64,000 bases of DNA, taken from positions 1 through 64,000 of the forward strand of contig NZ_JAFKCW010000007.1 in NCBI RefSeq assembly GCF_017254835.1, written 5' to 3'. The position numbers and the translations under genes are program-made. The notes under the pieces were generated by a model that had not been told where the DNA came from, did not search any database, and was given only the letters and a program-made list of their open reading frames with translations. Source of the stretch: Algoriphagus aestuariicola. GTDB taxonomy: Bacteria; Bacteroidota; Bacteroidia; Cytophagales; Cyclobacteriaceae. Shown here piece by piece: positions 36,431 through 45,473 of the stretch. Within the stretch, counting starts at the first letter, position 1. Each line of letters starts with the position of its first letter.

Positions 36431-38165
36431 AAGTCCACTTCCAAGCCAAACTTCCGCTGAAACTCGGCTAGAGCGGGATGCTTGTCCCTTAAAAAATTCA
36501 GCTTGTCGGTGTTGGTGTACAGCTTGGGCTTGCCATTATCGATTTCTTCCATCAGCTCTACCGTGATAATTACCCTGTCAGCTCCGGTAAACTGTCGTAT
36601 CAAAGCAACCAACTCAGGCTTCATTTTTCCGGCAATCTCTTCCTGAATCGAGCCCATCACTCCTAAAACTACCTCTCCTCCGTCCTTTACCTTGATAGGT
36701 TGATCCAGAATAGCGAGTTCGAACTTTCTGTCGGCTTTTCGGTAATGCTCTTGGATGGAATAGACGTGCTGGTCAAACAGCTCCTGAGTCAAAGTCACCG
36801 AAGATCTGGATGTTTTTACTTCTACGACCTCTTCCTTCATAACCATTTTGGCAGCCTCGGCACTTTCTTTAGCCTTCTGATCCACCATTCTCTTGGTATG
36901 GCTCAGGCTGACTGGAATGGAAATCGTGGTTTTTAGCGGACTTTTCTTCGATACGGATATATCGGCAGAACTAGGCAAAGGGACGAGCTCGGGCGCTTTA
37001 GACTTCCCCGCCTGTTCACTCAGACTTTTTTTTTTGACTCGGCGCTGGACAGAGTAGCTAGCCTAAATGCCTGGGGAAGCTTGGCCATTTTCATTAGCGC
37101 CAACTCGACGTGAAGACGCTGGTTTTTACTCGTCTTGTAGTTGATGTCGCACTGGTTTGCCAGATTGAGTGCAGAAAGCAATAAAGAAACTGACGCCTGT
37201 TGGGTCTGCTGTAGATAACGCTCCATTGCTGACTCCGACACTTGCAACAGCTCAACGGTCGCCTCGTCTTTGACTACCAACAAGTCCCTAAAGTGCTCAC
37301 TCAGCCCAACGATGAAATTATGGCCATCGAATCCTTTTTTCAGGATTTCATCAAAAATTAAGAGCGTTGCAGAAAGGTCCTCCGCCAATAACGCATCCAC
37401 TACCTTGAAATAATAGTCGTAGTCAAGGATGTTGAGGTTTTCGATCGTCTCCTTATAAGTCACCTTTTTCCCTGCGGAATAGGTCACTATCAGGTCGAAA
37501 ATCGAAAGCGCATCCCGCAAAGCTCCATCCGCCTTGGTAGCAATTAAGCGCAGCGCCTCATCTTCGTAATCTACCTTTTCCTTTTCCGCGATATGCTTCA
37601 GGTGATCCGAGATGTGCTTGATCTGAATTCGGTTGAAGTCAAAAATCTGGCAGCGTGAAAGAATCGTAGGAATGATCTTGTGCTTCTCTGTGGTAGCCAA
37701 GATGAAGATCGCATACTTGGGCGGCTCCTCCAAGGTCTTCAAAAAAGCATTGAAGGCTGCTGTCGAAAGCATGTGAACTTCGTCAATGATATAGACTTTG
37801 TACTGCCCCTTTTGCGGAGCGTAGCGCACTTGGTCTACTAGATTCCGAATATCATCTACTGAATTGTTGGAAGCAGCATCCAGTTCGTAGATATTGAAGG
37901 AGGAACTGTTCTGGAAAGAAACACAAGACTCGCATTTGCCACAGGCTTCGAAGTCTTTGGTGACGTTTTCGCAGTTGATGGTCTTGGCAAGGATACGTGC
38001 GCAGGTAGTCTTCCCGACACCACGTGGTCCGCAAAATAAGAAAGCCTGGGCTAGGTGATTGTTTTTGAGCGCATTTTGAAGCGTGGTGGTGATGTGCTGC
38101 TGTCCCACGACACTTTTAAAGTCTGCCGGTCTGTATTTTCTTGCCGAAACGACGAAGTTTTCCAT
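36427..38165 (-). CDS. dnaX: DNA polymerase III gamma/tau, two frames joined at an A10 run
   Basis: The first frame, 38165-37020 (381 aa), has the clamp-loader core: Walker A GPRGVGKT (46-53), the zinc cysteines C65, C75, C78, C81, IIDEVHML and SRCQIFDFNRI. It ends SKKKV-stop right after ten A residues (37035-37026). Re-reading one A (a -1 shift, or one extra A in the mRNA) leads into a second frame to 36427: SLSEQAGKSKAPELVP... and the usual tau C-terminus ending KHPALAEFQRKFGLEVDF. The shifted product is 579 aa, full-length tau; the unshifted one is gamma-like. A sequencing indel in the homopolymer is the alternative. Gene and function are certain, the mechanism is inferred. Confidence 0.9.
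37026..37035 (-). promoter_or_regulatory. A10 slippery tract in dnaX
   Basis: Read on the minus strand as TCA AAA AAA AAA GTC TGA in the gamma frame. Long A-runs of this kind cause RNA polymerase slippage in Thermus dnaX, and A AAA AAA/G sites cause ribosomal -1 shifting in E. coli dnaX. The downstream region has only a weak GGCG...CGCC pairing, which favours transcriptional slippage. Confidence 0.7.
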
Positions 38166-38421
38166 CGCTGCAAGATATAAAAAACTGGATATTCGGCAGG
38201 AGAGAAAAATAGCGATCGGGAAAGTTTTTCAATAAGCAGCTGAGCGTAAGCAGTATTGGATTGGGAGTTGAGAATTGAAAAAATCGGGATTGGCGTTTGG
38301 TGTCCGATATCCGGAGTCGAACGCTTTGGACTTTGGGAGAATGGCGAATTGCAAACGTTACGCCCTAGAGCAGGAAGCTCGTATTTCGCAATTCACAGCT
38401 GGGAGTGAACCATTTTTCCAT

Positions 38422-38429
38422 TACTTTTG
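38422..38429 (+). promoter_or_regulatory. Putative -7 element for ssrA
   Basis: TACTTTTG matches TAnnTTTG and lies 16 bp before the mature 5' end of tmRNA. No TTTG at -33. Confidence 0.4.
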
Positions 38430-38445
38430 TCCTCCCTACACAAAT

Positions 38446-38843
38446 GGGGCTGACCGGTTTTGACAGTAGGTGTAAAGATCGGGCTCGCATGCAGGCTGGA
38501 GTATGTACGGCCTTGAAAGATTCATACGAACGATAAATGGCGAAACTTCTTACGCCATGGCTGCCTAATCTAACCTTATAGGATAGATCGCTTAAAGGGT
38601 TGAGTTACGAGAGTGATTCCCCGGCCACATCTCCCCACCCGCCGTCTGATCCGGGTGGATCCGAGGTGTCGACTTGATCGGACTGCTGCTTGTGATGCGA
38701 TTAAGCAAGCTTAAGACCAATCGATAAGCCAAACTCAGGTGTGTCACCCAGCATAGTTTGGTCGAAAACCCAATCGGTGACTAAGCATGTAGACGGTACG
38801 GTGTTTCCTTATCTGGACGTGGGTTCGAATCCCACCAGCTCCA
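38446..38843 (+). ncRNA. ssrA: Transfer-messenger RNA (tmRNA)
   Basis: The 5' end GGGGCTGACCGGTTTTGACA pairs with the 3' end GGTTCGAATCCCACCAGCTCC (T-loop GGTTCGAATCC and acceptor stem GGGGCTG/CAGCTCC, one G-T pair), giving the tRNA-like domain with discriminator A at 38843; CC is encoded next but not the last A. The tag reading frame is at 38539-38568: GGC GAA ACT TCT TAC GCC ATG GCT GCC TAA, i.e. GETSYAMAA, close to the tag known in Cytophaga. It rescues stalled ribosomes and marks the nascent chain for proteolysis. Length 398 nt. Confidence 0.97.
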
Positions 38844-38854
38844 CCTGAAGAAAG

Positions 38855-38881
38855 AGAAGCGAGAAATCGCTTCTTTTTTTT
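38855..38881 (+). terminator. Intrinsic terminator after ssrA
   Basis: AGAAGCGA-GAAA-TCGCTTCT followed by eight T. Confidence 0.92.
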
Positions 38882-38905
38882 GTGGAAAACTAATGCTCAA
38901 AGTCT

Positions 38906-41563
38906 CTACTCGCTTTTCAGTACCTTGGCGGGGTTGCTTCTCGCGGCGTTGATCGTCTGTGAGCCTATCATTAAAAAAGCAATCCCCAACACCACAACCA
39001 AGCCTGCGGACAATTCCAAAAGCCTTATGGGCTCATGATATGGGAAGTTGACAAGTACGACTTTTTCAAAAAAGAAATAGGTGACAGGCAGGGCAAGTCC
39101 CGCCGATATTGACAGCAGAATCAGGAAATCCCGGCTCAGTAGATAGACTAGATTTTCCGAACTGGCCCCCATCACTTTGCGGATTCCGATCTCTTTGATC
39201 CTCGTCTCTGTCGCAAACACCACCATGCCAAACAGCCCCATTGAAGCGATGGAAATCGCTAGGAGCGACAAGAATCCGATGATCTTAATCATCACGGAAA
39301 ACTCGCTGTAGGCTTCCTCGATATCCTCATCAAAAAACTTGGCATCCAATGGATGTATAGGGTCTATCTTCTTCCATGCTGCCTCCACCTTGGCCATCGT
39401 TTCTTGGATATTATCGCTTTGGATCTTGGCATTGACTACAGCCGGACTGCCCGGTGTCCAAAACATCAGCGCCGTTGGCTCGATGAGATTGTCCACCTTG
39501 CCGTAGTGAAAGTCTTTCATGACGCCCACAATCGTCATCTTTCGCCCAAATCCCTGGACATTGCTGAAGGTGACTTCCTCTCCGATTGCACGCTCCGGGT
39601 CCTGGTTGGCAATGTTGAAGCGCTTTAATACCTGTTCGTTGACAATCACCTCGCTAACGGCCGCTTGGGTGGCAGGACGAGCTTGAAAGTTGCCTCCAGC
39701 GATCAGTTCGTAGCCATGGAGTGCAAGGTAATTTTCATCGACATGGTTGGTCATTACCAATACGGAGTCCGTGGATTCTCCGTAACGCATAAAACCTCCC
39801 CAGGCATTGCCAATACTGGTCACAATCAGGGAGCGCGACAGTTCGCTTACTTCCGGCATCTCTCGGAGCTCTTTGAGAAAAACCTCCGGGTCGTTGCCCT
39901 GCATTTTGATGTTGAGGATATTCTCGGTGTTGAAACCCAGGTCAAACTCCAGGATGTTTTTGTATTGCACATAGCCGATCGCTGTAGCCGTAATAAAAAT
40001 CAAGGTGAAGGTGTACTGGACAACGACCAATACTCTTCGGATTGGAAGATGCCGAAACACTTTCACAGAGGAAACATTCCGAAGGGCATCCATAGCACTG
40101 ACTTTGGAGAAAAAAAGTGCTGGCAAAAAGCCGGCAATCACACCCACTAGAATCGAAAAAAGAAGGAAAATCACGATCAATTTCGCATTCAAGTCCAGCT
40201 TTACGAGACGCTGCATCTCCGGCGCCATATTGATAAGCTGTGGGCGTAGCAGTAGGAACAAAACAAATGACAGAAGTAAAGCAGCTAGGGACACCATGAT
40301 TGCTTCGGCGAGAAACTGCTGCCAAACTTGGTTTTTGCCGGCACCGATCGCTTTCCTCAGTCCCACCTCTTTAAACCGGCGCATCGCCCGGGCTAGGGAC
40401 AGATTGGTATAGTTAAAACATGCAGAGAGGATCACCACCAGGGCGAGGCTACCGACTATCCACAACAACTGTGGTGGGACGTGGGGACTGATGTAGCGCA
40501 GGCCCTCGGAACGTCGGAGATCCTCCGAAACTACGATATCGTACAAGGGAAGAAGTTCGAGTCGAATCTCCGTGTCTTCTTCACTGAGATTTTCATTCTT
40601 GGCCAGTGCGTCCAGCTGAGTCTGTACAGCCCCCTTGTCCGCATCCTCCGACAAACGCAGGTAAACATAGTTGGACCACATGTTGTCCCAGCTCTCGAAA
40701 TCCGGATCACCGCTGTTTCTACTTTCTAGAGTGGAAAAGGAAACAAGCGCTTCAAAGTCGATATGGGAAAAGAAAGGCACATCTTCCACGATTCCGGTCA
40801 CTTGATAGTCCACCGAGTCAAACCGAACCGCCTTGCCAAGTGCGGGCTGATGGCCAAAAAGCTTCTCGGCCGCCGACTCTGTAAGCACGAGGGAATAAGG
40901 GGCTCGCAGCGCCGTGTGTGGATTGCCTTCTTTTATTTCCAAAGAGAGCATTTCAAAAAGTGACGTCTCGGCCCAAAAACCTTTAAGGGGGAGAACATTC
41001 TCCCCCACCACCGCATCACCGGAGAAATCATCGCGGAGTATGGACACGTGCTCAACTCCCGTGACCTCTTCCCGGATCAGCCGGCCGGTTTTGACCGAAG
41101 TAGAGGGATATTTTCCCTGTGCACGTCCTTTGGTATGGACGTTCGTTATCCGATAGACTCGCTCTCCCTTTCCATTAAACCGGTCATAGGAATAGATATC
41201 ATTCAGAAATGCGATCAGCAACAGCCCGACAGACATGCTGATCGCAAGACCGACTATGTTGATAAAAGAAAACAGCTTGTTGCGCATCACGTTGCGCGAA
41301 GAGGTTTTGAGATAGTTTCCGATCATGATGGGTTTTATAAAAGGGTGAAAAAACTCAGGCTTTCGTACGGTATAGCTTCGGAAGAACTTGATCGCATCGA
41401 TGATGTAAATAAGTTTTGCCCGGCCTGGACCAAGATTTTGCACATTTCGCTCAAAGTACTCGTTCAGATCACCGAGAAGATCTTCTGCAAGCCGGGGTCT
41501 GCAATACCAAGCCACAAAGCGCTGCGCCCAAGCCGGCGGATGGTGATGCCTTTGCTCTTTCAT
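38906..41563 (-). CDS. Large MacB/FtsX-type ABC permease with prefix domain
   Basis: 885 aa from ATG 41563 (MKEQRHHHPPAWAQRF). A soluble prefix (PPAWAQRFVAWYCRPRLAED, LLGDLNEYFERN) of the permease prefix domain 2 type precedes the first helix. Two MacB_PCD plus FtsX units follow: helices near residues 120, 395-540 and 770-870, with ACFNYTNLSLARAMRRFKEV and VVFATETRIKEIGIRKVMGA marking the FtsX loops. Such double permeases are abundant in Cytophagales and usually need a separate LolD/MacB-like ATPase, absent here. The PadR gene lies 1 bp upstream in the same operon and presumably represses it. Confidence 0.88.
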   Translation of the reverse strand: MKEQRHHHPPAWAQRFVAWYCRPRLAEDLLGDLNEYFERNVQNLGPGRAKLIYIIDAIKFFRSYTVRKPEFFHPFIKPIMIGNYLKTSSRNVMRNKLFSFINIVGLAISMSVGLLLIAFLNDIYSYDRFNGKGERVYRITNVHTKGRAQGKYPSTSVKTGRLIREEVTGVEHVSILRDDFSGDAVVGENVLPLKGFWAETSLFEMLSLEIKEGNPHTALRAPYSLVLTESAAEKLFGHQPALGKAVRFDSVDYQVTGIVEDVPFFSHIDFEALVSFSTLESRNSGDPDFESWDNMWSNYVYLRLSEDADKGAVQTQLDALAKNENLSEEDTEIRLELLPLYDIVVSEDLRRSEGLRYISPHVPPQLLWIVGSLALVVILSACFNYTNLSLARAMRRFKEVGLRKAIGAGKNQVWQQFLAEAIMVSLAALLLSFVLFLLLRPQLINMAPEMQRLVKLDLNAKLIVIFLLFSILVGVIAGFLPALFFSKVSAMDALRNVSSVKVFRHLPIRRVLVVVQYTFTLIFITATAIGYVQYKNILEFDLGFNTENILNIKMQGNDPEVFLKELREMPEVSELSRSLIVTSIGNAWGGFMRYGESTDSVLVMTNHVDENYLALHGYELIAGGNFQARPATQAAVSEVIVNEQVLKRFNIANQDPERAIGEEVTFSNVQGFGRKMTIVGVMKDFHYGKVDNLIEPTALMFWTPGSPAVVNAKIQSDNIQETMAKVEAAWKKIDPIHPLDAKFFDEDIEEAYSEFSVMIKIIGFLSLLAISIASMGLFGMVVFATETRIKEIGIRKVMGASSENLVYLLSRDFLILLSISAGLALPVTYFFFEKVVLVNFPYHEPIRLLELSAGLVVVLGIAFLMIGSQTINAARSNPAKVLKSE

Positions 41564-41564
41564 A

Positions 41565-41897
41565 TCACAGATTTTTCCAAGCCAAGGAAGGTATCCTATC
41601 CCACAGTTGGTCGCGCATCTCCTTGGCATTGACCAAGGCATTTTTGCCGGGAATGGTCAGCTGATAGAATCGCTTCCGTTTTCCTCCACGTGCCCTCGTC
41701 GCCTCGCCCAGCTGGCTTTTCACGAGGCCTTTTTCTTCCAGGCGATTCAGTACGGCATGTACCACACCCAGCTTCACGGTGCGTCCCGTGTGCGTGCTGA
41801 GCTCATCGCAAACCGCCACACTATACGCTTCATCCATCAGCGCGGCGACTGTCAGTAGTACCAGCTCTTCAAATTCCCCGATGTTGGTTCCTTTCAT
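41565..41897 (-). CDS. PadR-family transcriptional regulator
   Basis: 110 aa. FEELVLLTVAALMDEAYSVA, then VKLGVVHAVLNRLEEKGLVK and RKRFYQLTIPGKNAL are the PadR winged-helix signatures. There is no long C-terminal dimerisation domain, so it is the short form. Its stop and the start of the permease gene are separated by one base, and a TGTATGTA...TACATACA repeat sits 22 bp upstream, so it probably autoregulates the operon. Confidence 0.92.
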   Translation of the reverse strand: MKGTNIGEFEELVLLTVAALMDEAYSVAVCDELSTHTGRTVKLGVVHAVLNRLEEKGLVKSQLGEATRARGGKRKRFYQLTIPGKNALVNAKEMRDQLWDRIPSLAWKNL

Positions 41898-41918
41898 TCA
41901 AGATTTAAATTCCCTGAA

Positions 41919-41948
41919 TGTATGTAAAACGATATTATAATACATACA
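41919..41948. promoter_or_regulatory. Candidate PadR operator
   Basis: TGTATGTA (41919-41926), 14-bp AT-rich spacer, TACATACA (41941-41948). It contains the ATGT...ACAT half-sites typical of PadR-bound palindromes and lies just upstream of the padR-like gene. Confidence 0.55.
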
Positions 41949-42014
41949 AAATAAGATTTTTAACAAAAACGCTTTTCACCTCAGACTAAAAAAGTTCGTC
42001 TGCTTTGTTCCCAC

Positions 42015-42050
42015 AAACAAAAACGCCTTCCGAAATTTCATCAGAAGGCG
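42015..42050 (-). terminator. Intrinsic terminator of the ABC ATPase operon
   Basis: On the minus strand CGCCTTC...GAAGGCG followed by TTTTTGTTTG, 26 bp after the stop at 42076. Confidence 0.75.
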
Positions 42051-42075
42051 CGCATGTATGGGGCTAAGTGTATTT

Positions 42076-42771
42076 TCAGCCGGTAAAATAGGCATCTAGC
42101 TCGGCCATCATTTCAGCCTTTTCACGCAGATCGCGGATCACCTTGCCCTTTTCCAGTAGGACAATCCGATCACAGATCTCCGTGACGTGATTCAGATCGT
42201 GACTCGAGATCAGGAAGGTGACTTTGGAGTTTTCCTTTTCCCTCAGAATCAACTTTTTCAGACGGATCTGAGAACTCGGATCCAGGTTTTCGAAGGGCTC
42301 ATCCAAAAATACCACCTCCGGATTCCCCATCAATGCCGCGGCGATACCGACCTTTTTCAGGTTGCCTTTCGAAAGGTCTCTGATGTATTTTTTCTTGCCT
42401 AGCACTTCGTCGTTGAAGAGCTCGACAAACTTGTCCAAATGCAGCTTGAGATCAGCTTCAGACAGGCCATAGATTTTTCGAAGCGTCTGAAAATACTCAT
42501 CAGGAGTCAGATATGCCAAGAGCATGTGCTCGTCAAGATAGGCCCCTGTTTTGGCTTTCCAGTCCTCTGTTTTACTTACATCCTCGCCATTGAGGGTCAC
42601 TGTGCCTGCAGTAGCTCTTACCAAATCGAGCATGATTCGGAATAGGGTGGTCTTTCCGGCACCGTTGTTCCCCACCAGTCCAAAACATTCTCCAGAGGGG
42701 ATTTCGAGAGATTCCACATCCAGGACGACGGCTTCTTTGTATTGCTTTTTGAGTTGGGATATCTGTATCAT
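42076..42771 (-). CDS. ABC transporter ATP-binding protein
   Basis: 231 aa. Walker A GLVGNNGAGKTTLFRIML, signature LSKGNLKKVGIA, Walker B EVVFLDEPFENLD and switch histidine in FLISSHDLNHV. The signature is LSKGN rather than LSGGQ, as often seen in exporters of the CcmA/BcrA type. Its start overlaps the stop of the DUF5687 gene by 4 bp (ATGA), so the two form one exporter. Confidence 0.94.
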   Translation of the reverse strand: MIQISQLKKQYKEAVVLDVESLEIPSGECFGLVGNNGAGKTTLFRIMLDLVRATAGTVTLNGEDVSKTEDWKAKTGAYLDEHMLLAYLTPDEYFQTLRKIYGLSEADLKLHLDKFVELFNDEVLGKKKYIRDLSKGNLKKVGIAAALMGNPEVVFLDEPFENLDPSSQIRLKKLILREKENSKVTFLISSHDLNHVTEICDRIVLLEKGKVIRDLREKAEMMAELDAYFTG

Positions 42772-44255
42772 AGTTCTTGACGGAAGGAGGAAGAAATTTC
42801 GTATCGGTTGGAAAGGACGCGGTCAATGTTGATTTGGGACAGGCGCTTAAAGCCCAATATCCCCAAGATCCCCGTCACGCTCAGGGCCAAAAGCCCGACG
42901 TAGTCGTTGAATAGCAGCGAAAATGGCACGTAGATCAGGTAAGGACCGAGCATCATGGGAATCACGATCAGAAATTGCGCGATGCCCACACCTTCGTAGT
43001 TGAACATGGCTCCTTTATTTAGATCCATGGGTTTAGGCTTCCACAGCGCCAGATAGATGATGACGTGGACCAGTATCCCGACGTTGAACAGGAAGGTGGC
43101 CAAATGGATCAACAAGAAATGCCAGCCAAAGTAGACGTATGGCACAGAAGCCAAAAAGCAGATGGCGGACACTCCCAAAAAGAGCAGGTATTTTCCACGC
43201 ACCAGCGCCTCGATTCCTCCCCTTCTATTCAGGTAAAAGTCGAAGTTGGAAGAGTTCCAGCTAAGAAAGAGCTGGCCGTATTGGATCATGAAAATCCCCG
43301 TGATGAAAACGCCGACGAATATGAAGATAAAACTGAAGCCATCCTCGGTAGTATAGGCTGGATTGTTGTAAAAGATCAGCCCATAGAGTAGGAAAAAGCC
43401 AGTCATCATCAAAAACGTGCGGCTCTTCTTGTGCCGGATGATCAGCTTCCACTCCAGATTGGCCAACTCGCCAGCGAGTCCAAACCTCGAAAAAAAACCG
43501 ATCGACTGATTGACAAATCGTACATCCTCTTCCTCGGATAAGTCTTCCATATAAGCGTTGGACACATAAAATCTAAAACAGAGCAAGTAGGAAACCACCA
43601 TCAAGATCGCCATCCCAAGTACGGGAATCGGGCTGACCAAGGCGTAGTCAAATACCGGCTGAACCAGCTCGCCTAGATTAAACCATCCCATGTAACTGGA
43701 TCCTGCACCAGCTACCAAGACCAGAAAAATCACAAATAAGCCAATCAGGCTATCTTCAAACCTTTGCTTGAACCACAGCATAAACCAATGTAGCGTCCAG
43801 CTCGCGAGTGCGATGGTAGACACCCACATCAGCGCCCCGGATGCTCCGTACTTTTCTGCTACCACCTGCATGGAAAAGGGCAGCACGAGCAAAATGGCGA
43901 TGATATTCAAGGGGGAAACAAACGATCTAGTCAATAGCATCCTGATGATCCGGCTCTTCCCAATCGGAAGATGGAGCAAACTCTCCAGCTCGACCACCGG
44001 GAGCTTTTGGATAAAGTATCGATAGAGAAATTCTCCCAAAAAGAAATAAATCAAAAAGCTGTTGAGTAGGGCAATATGATCCTGCCCGGCTGCGACTTTT
44101 TCCAGTATTAGTTTGAGCAGGAGGCCTAGGCCCACCACGTAGCTTAACAGGACTAAGCCCAAAACAACCAGCAGGATATTGGTCAGGAGACTTTTGGCAA
44201 AGGATGTCGAGCGCACACTCTTGAGGAACTGCAATCGGGCAAGTGTAAAAAACAT
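42768..44255 (-). CDS. DUF5687 membrane protein, partner of the ABC ATPase
   Basis: 495 aa with about twelve hydrophobic helices. The start FFTLARLQFLKSVRSTSFAK and ESLLHLPIGKSRIIRMLLTR are features of DUF5687, a Bacteroidota family of ABC-2-like permeases. It is translationally coupled to the ATPase gene that follows. Substrate unknown; such systems are often regulated with envelope stress. No regulator is adjacent upstream. Confidence 0.85.
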   Translation of the reverse strand: MFFTLARLQFLKSVRSTSFAKSLLTNILLVVLGLVLLSYVVGLGLLLKLILEKVAAGQDHIALLNSFLIYFFLGEFLYRYFIQKLPVVELESLLHLPIGKSRIIRMLLTRSFVSPLNIIAILLVLPFSMQVVAEKYGASGALMWVSTIALASWTLHWFMLWFKQRFEDSLIGLFVIFLVLVAGAGSSYMGWFNLGELVQPVFDYALVSPIPVLGMAILMVVSYLLCFRFYVSNAYMEDLSEEEDVRFVNQSIGFFSRFGLAGELANLEWKLIIRHKKSRTFLMMTGFFLLYGLIFYNNPAYTTEDGFSFIFIFVGVFITGIFMIQYGQLFLSWNSSNFDFYLNRRGGIEALVRGKYLLFLGVSAICFLASVPYVYFGWHFLLIHLATFLFNVGILVHVIIYLALWKPKPMDLNKGAMFNYEGVGIAQFLIVIPMMLGPYLIYVPFSLLFNDYVGLLALSVTGILGILGFKRLSQINIDRVLSNRYEISSSFRQEL

Positions 44256-44398
44256 GCGTATTGTCGGAGTTTAAATTCTAATTGCAAAATATACCGAATT
44301 GCTAGATTATCCCGCAAGTTCAGCTAGGACTTGGTGCAAAATGATACCACCAAGACACCGAGCGAGTTGCTTTTTTGAATATCCAAGGCTCTGGAGGA

Positions 44399-44830
44399 TC
44401 AAAAGTCATCGTTGATCTCTAGCCAATACCCATCCGGATCACGAATGTAAATCTGCTTGACTCCATCGACACGGTTGGTGACCTCACCGCTTACGCCTGC
44501 CCAGCTTTCGAAGGGGTAATTTCTGGACTTCATGTTATCCACAAAGGTCTGCATGTCGGGAATACTGAAACAAAGGTGGTTGACCTTGGACTTTTCCGAG
44601 GGCACCTCTTTACCCTCGATGAGATGAAGTGCGGAGCCGCCTCCAATGTCATACCAGGCATGGATCCCATCTTTGAAAGGCTCCTCGATTTCCTGAAGTG
44701 CCAAGACGTTTTGATAAAAGTCCATGCTCTTTTTTAAATTCGAAACATGGACTGCGATGTGGTTGACTTTGATCTGGGCAAATGCGCTCGCGGAAAACAA
44801 AATCAGGACTATTGTCAATATCTTTTTCAT
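44399..44830 (-). CDS. Exported VOC-superfamily protein
   Basis: 143 aa. Signal peptide MKKILTIVLILFSASAFAQ, then a single VOC domain KVNHIAVHVSNLKKSMDFYQ with EEPFKDGIHAWYDIGGGSAL and YIRDPDGYWLEINDDF. The paralogue at 44958-45347 has the same domain without the signal peptide. Conserved histidines at HIAVHV and HLIEG and the acidic ending LEIND could chelate a metal, as in glyoxalase I-like enzymes. Predicted periplasmic. Substrate unknown. Confidence 0.8.
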   Translation of the reverse strand: MKKILTIVLILFSASAFAQIKVNHIAVHVSNLKKSMDFYQNVLALQEIEEPFKDGIHAWYDIGGGSALHLIEGKEVPSEKSKVNHLCFSIPDMQTFVDNMKSRNYPFESWAGVSGEVTNRVDGVKQIYIRDPDGYWLEINDDF

Positions 44831-44957
44831 CGTCTTAGGGACTTGCGTATTCGATATTAGGGCTTTTTGGCCAAAGAAGGCCTATTTCCTAAATAAAAGC
44901 GCATTTAAAAACCTAAGCGCAAACGTTTTGAAGCTTTGGCCCAAAAAATCCAAAGTC

Positions 44958-45347
44958 TCAAAAATCGTCATTCACCTCAATCCAGTAGTTGTCTGGATCC
45001 CTGAAAAAAATCTGTCTTATCCCGTCTGGCCGAATGTGGATCTTTCCTCGGTCTCCCGCCCAGTTTTCAAAAGAGCAGTTTTTCTCATTCAAGTTTCGGA
45101 TGAAAGCGTCCATGTCCTCCATGCTAAAGCACAGATGATTCGTCTTTGATATTTCCTGAGGCGGCTTCAAATCAAGCTCCTCTATGAGATGGACTGTAGC
45201 TCCGCCGCCGATGTCATACCAAGCGTGCAGCCCGTCTTTGAAGGGCTCTTCGACTGCAGTCAAACCCAAAACGTCTTCGTAGAATTTTCTACTTCGCGCC
45301 AAACTGGAAACATGGATGGCAATATGGTTGATCTTAACAGCGGACAT
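44958..45347 (-). CDS. Cytoplasmic VOC-superfamily protein
   Basis: 129 aa, close to the exported paralogue: KINHIAIHVSSLARSRKFYE, EEPFKDGLHAWYDIGGGATV, KTNHLCFSMEDMDAFIRNL and FFRDPDNYWIEVNDDF. No signal peptide. The gene pair may come from a duplication followed by gain or loss of the export signal. A ctpA-type gene lies on the same strand upstream, ending at a terminator (45417-45446). Confidence 0.8.
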   Translation of the reverse strand: MSAVKINHIAIHVSSLARSRKFYEDVLGLTAVEEPFKDGLHAWYDIGGGATVHLIEELDLKPPQEISKTNHLCFSMEDMDAFIRNLNEKNCSFENWAGDRGKIHIRPDGIRQIFFRDPDNYWIEVNDDF

Positions 45348-45416
45348 GGTGGAAACGGTTAAAAAGAAAAAAGTAATTTACTATACCGCTACAAGATCGG
45401 CCCAAATCGGCAAAAT

Positions 45417-45446
45417 CAAAAAGCCAGTCCGCATTGGACTGGCCTT
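45417..45446 (-). terminator. Intrinsic terminator after the S41 protease gene
   Basis: On the minus strand GCCAGTCC-AATGC-GGACTGGC followed by TTTTTGATTTT; 28 bp after the stop at 45474. Confidence 0.88.
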
Positions 45447-45473
45447 TGGCATCAATTTTTTGAGAAAAACAGG

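Noticed and set aside
38166-38445. Possible small RNA upstream of tmRNA
   Set aside because: The 280-bp region is A/T-mixed with no clear hairpin and T-run; only a -7-like box for ssrA could be supported.
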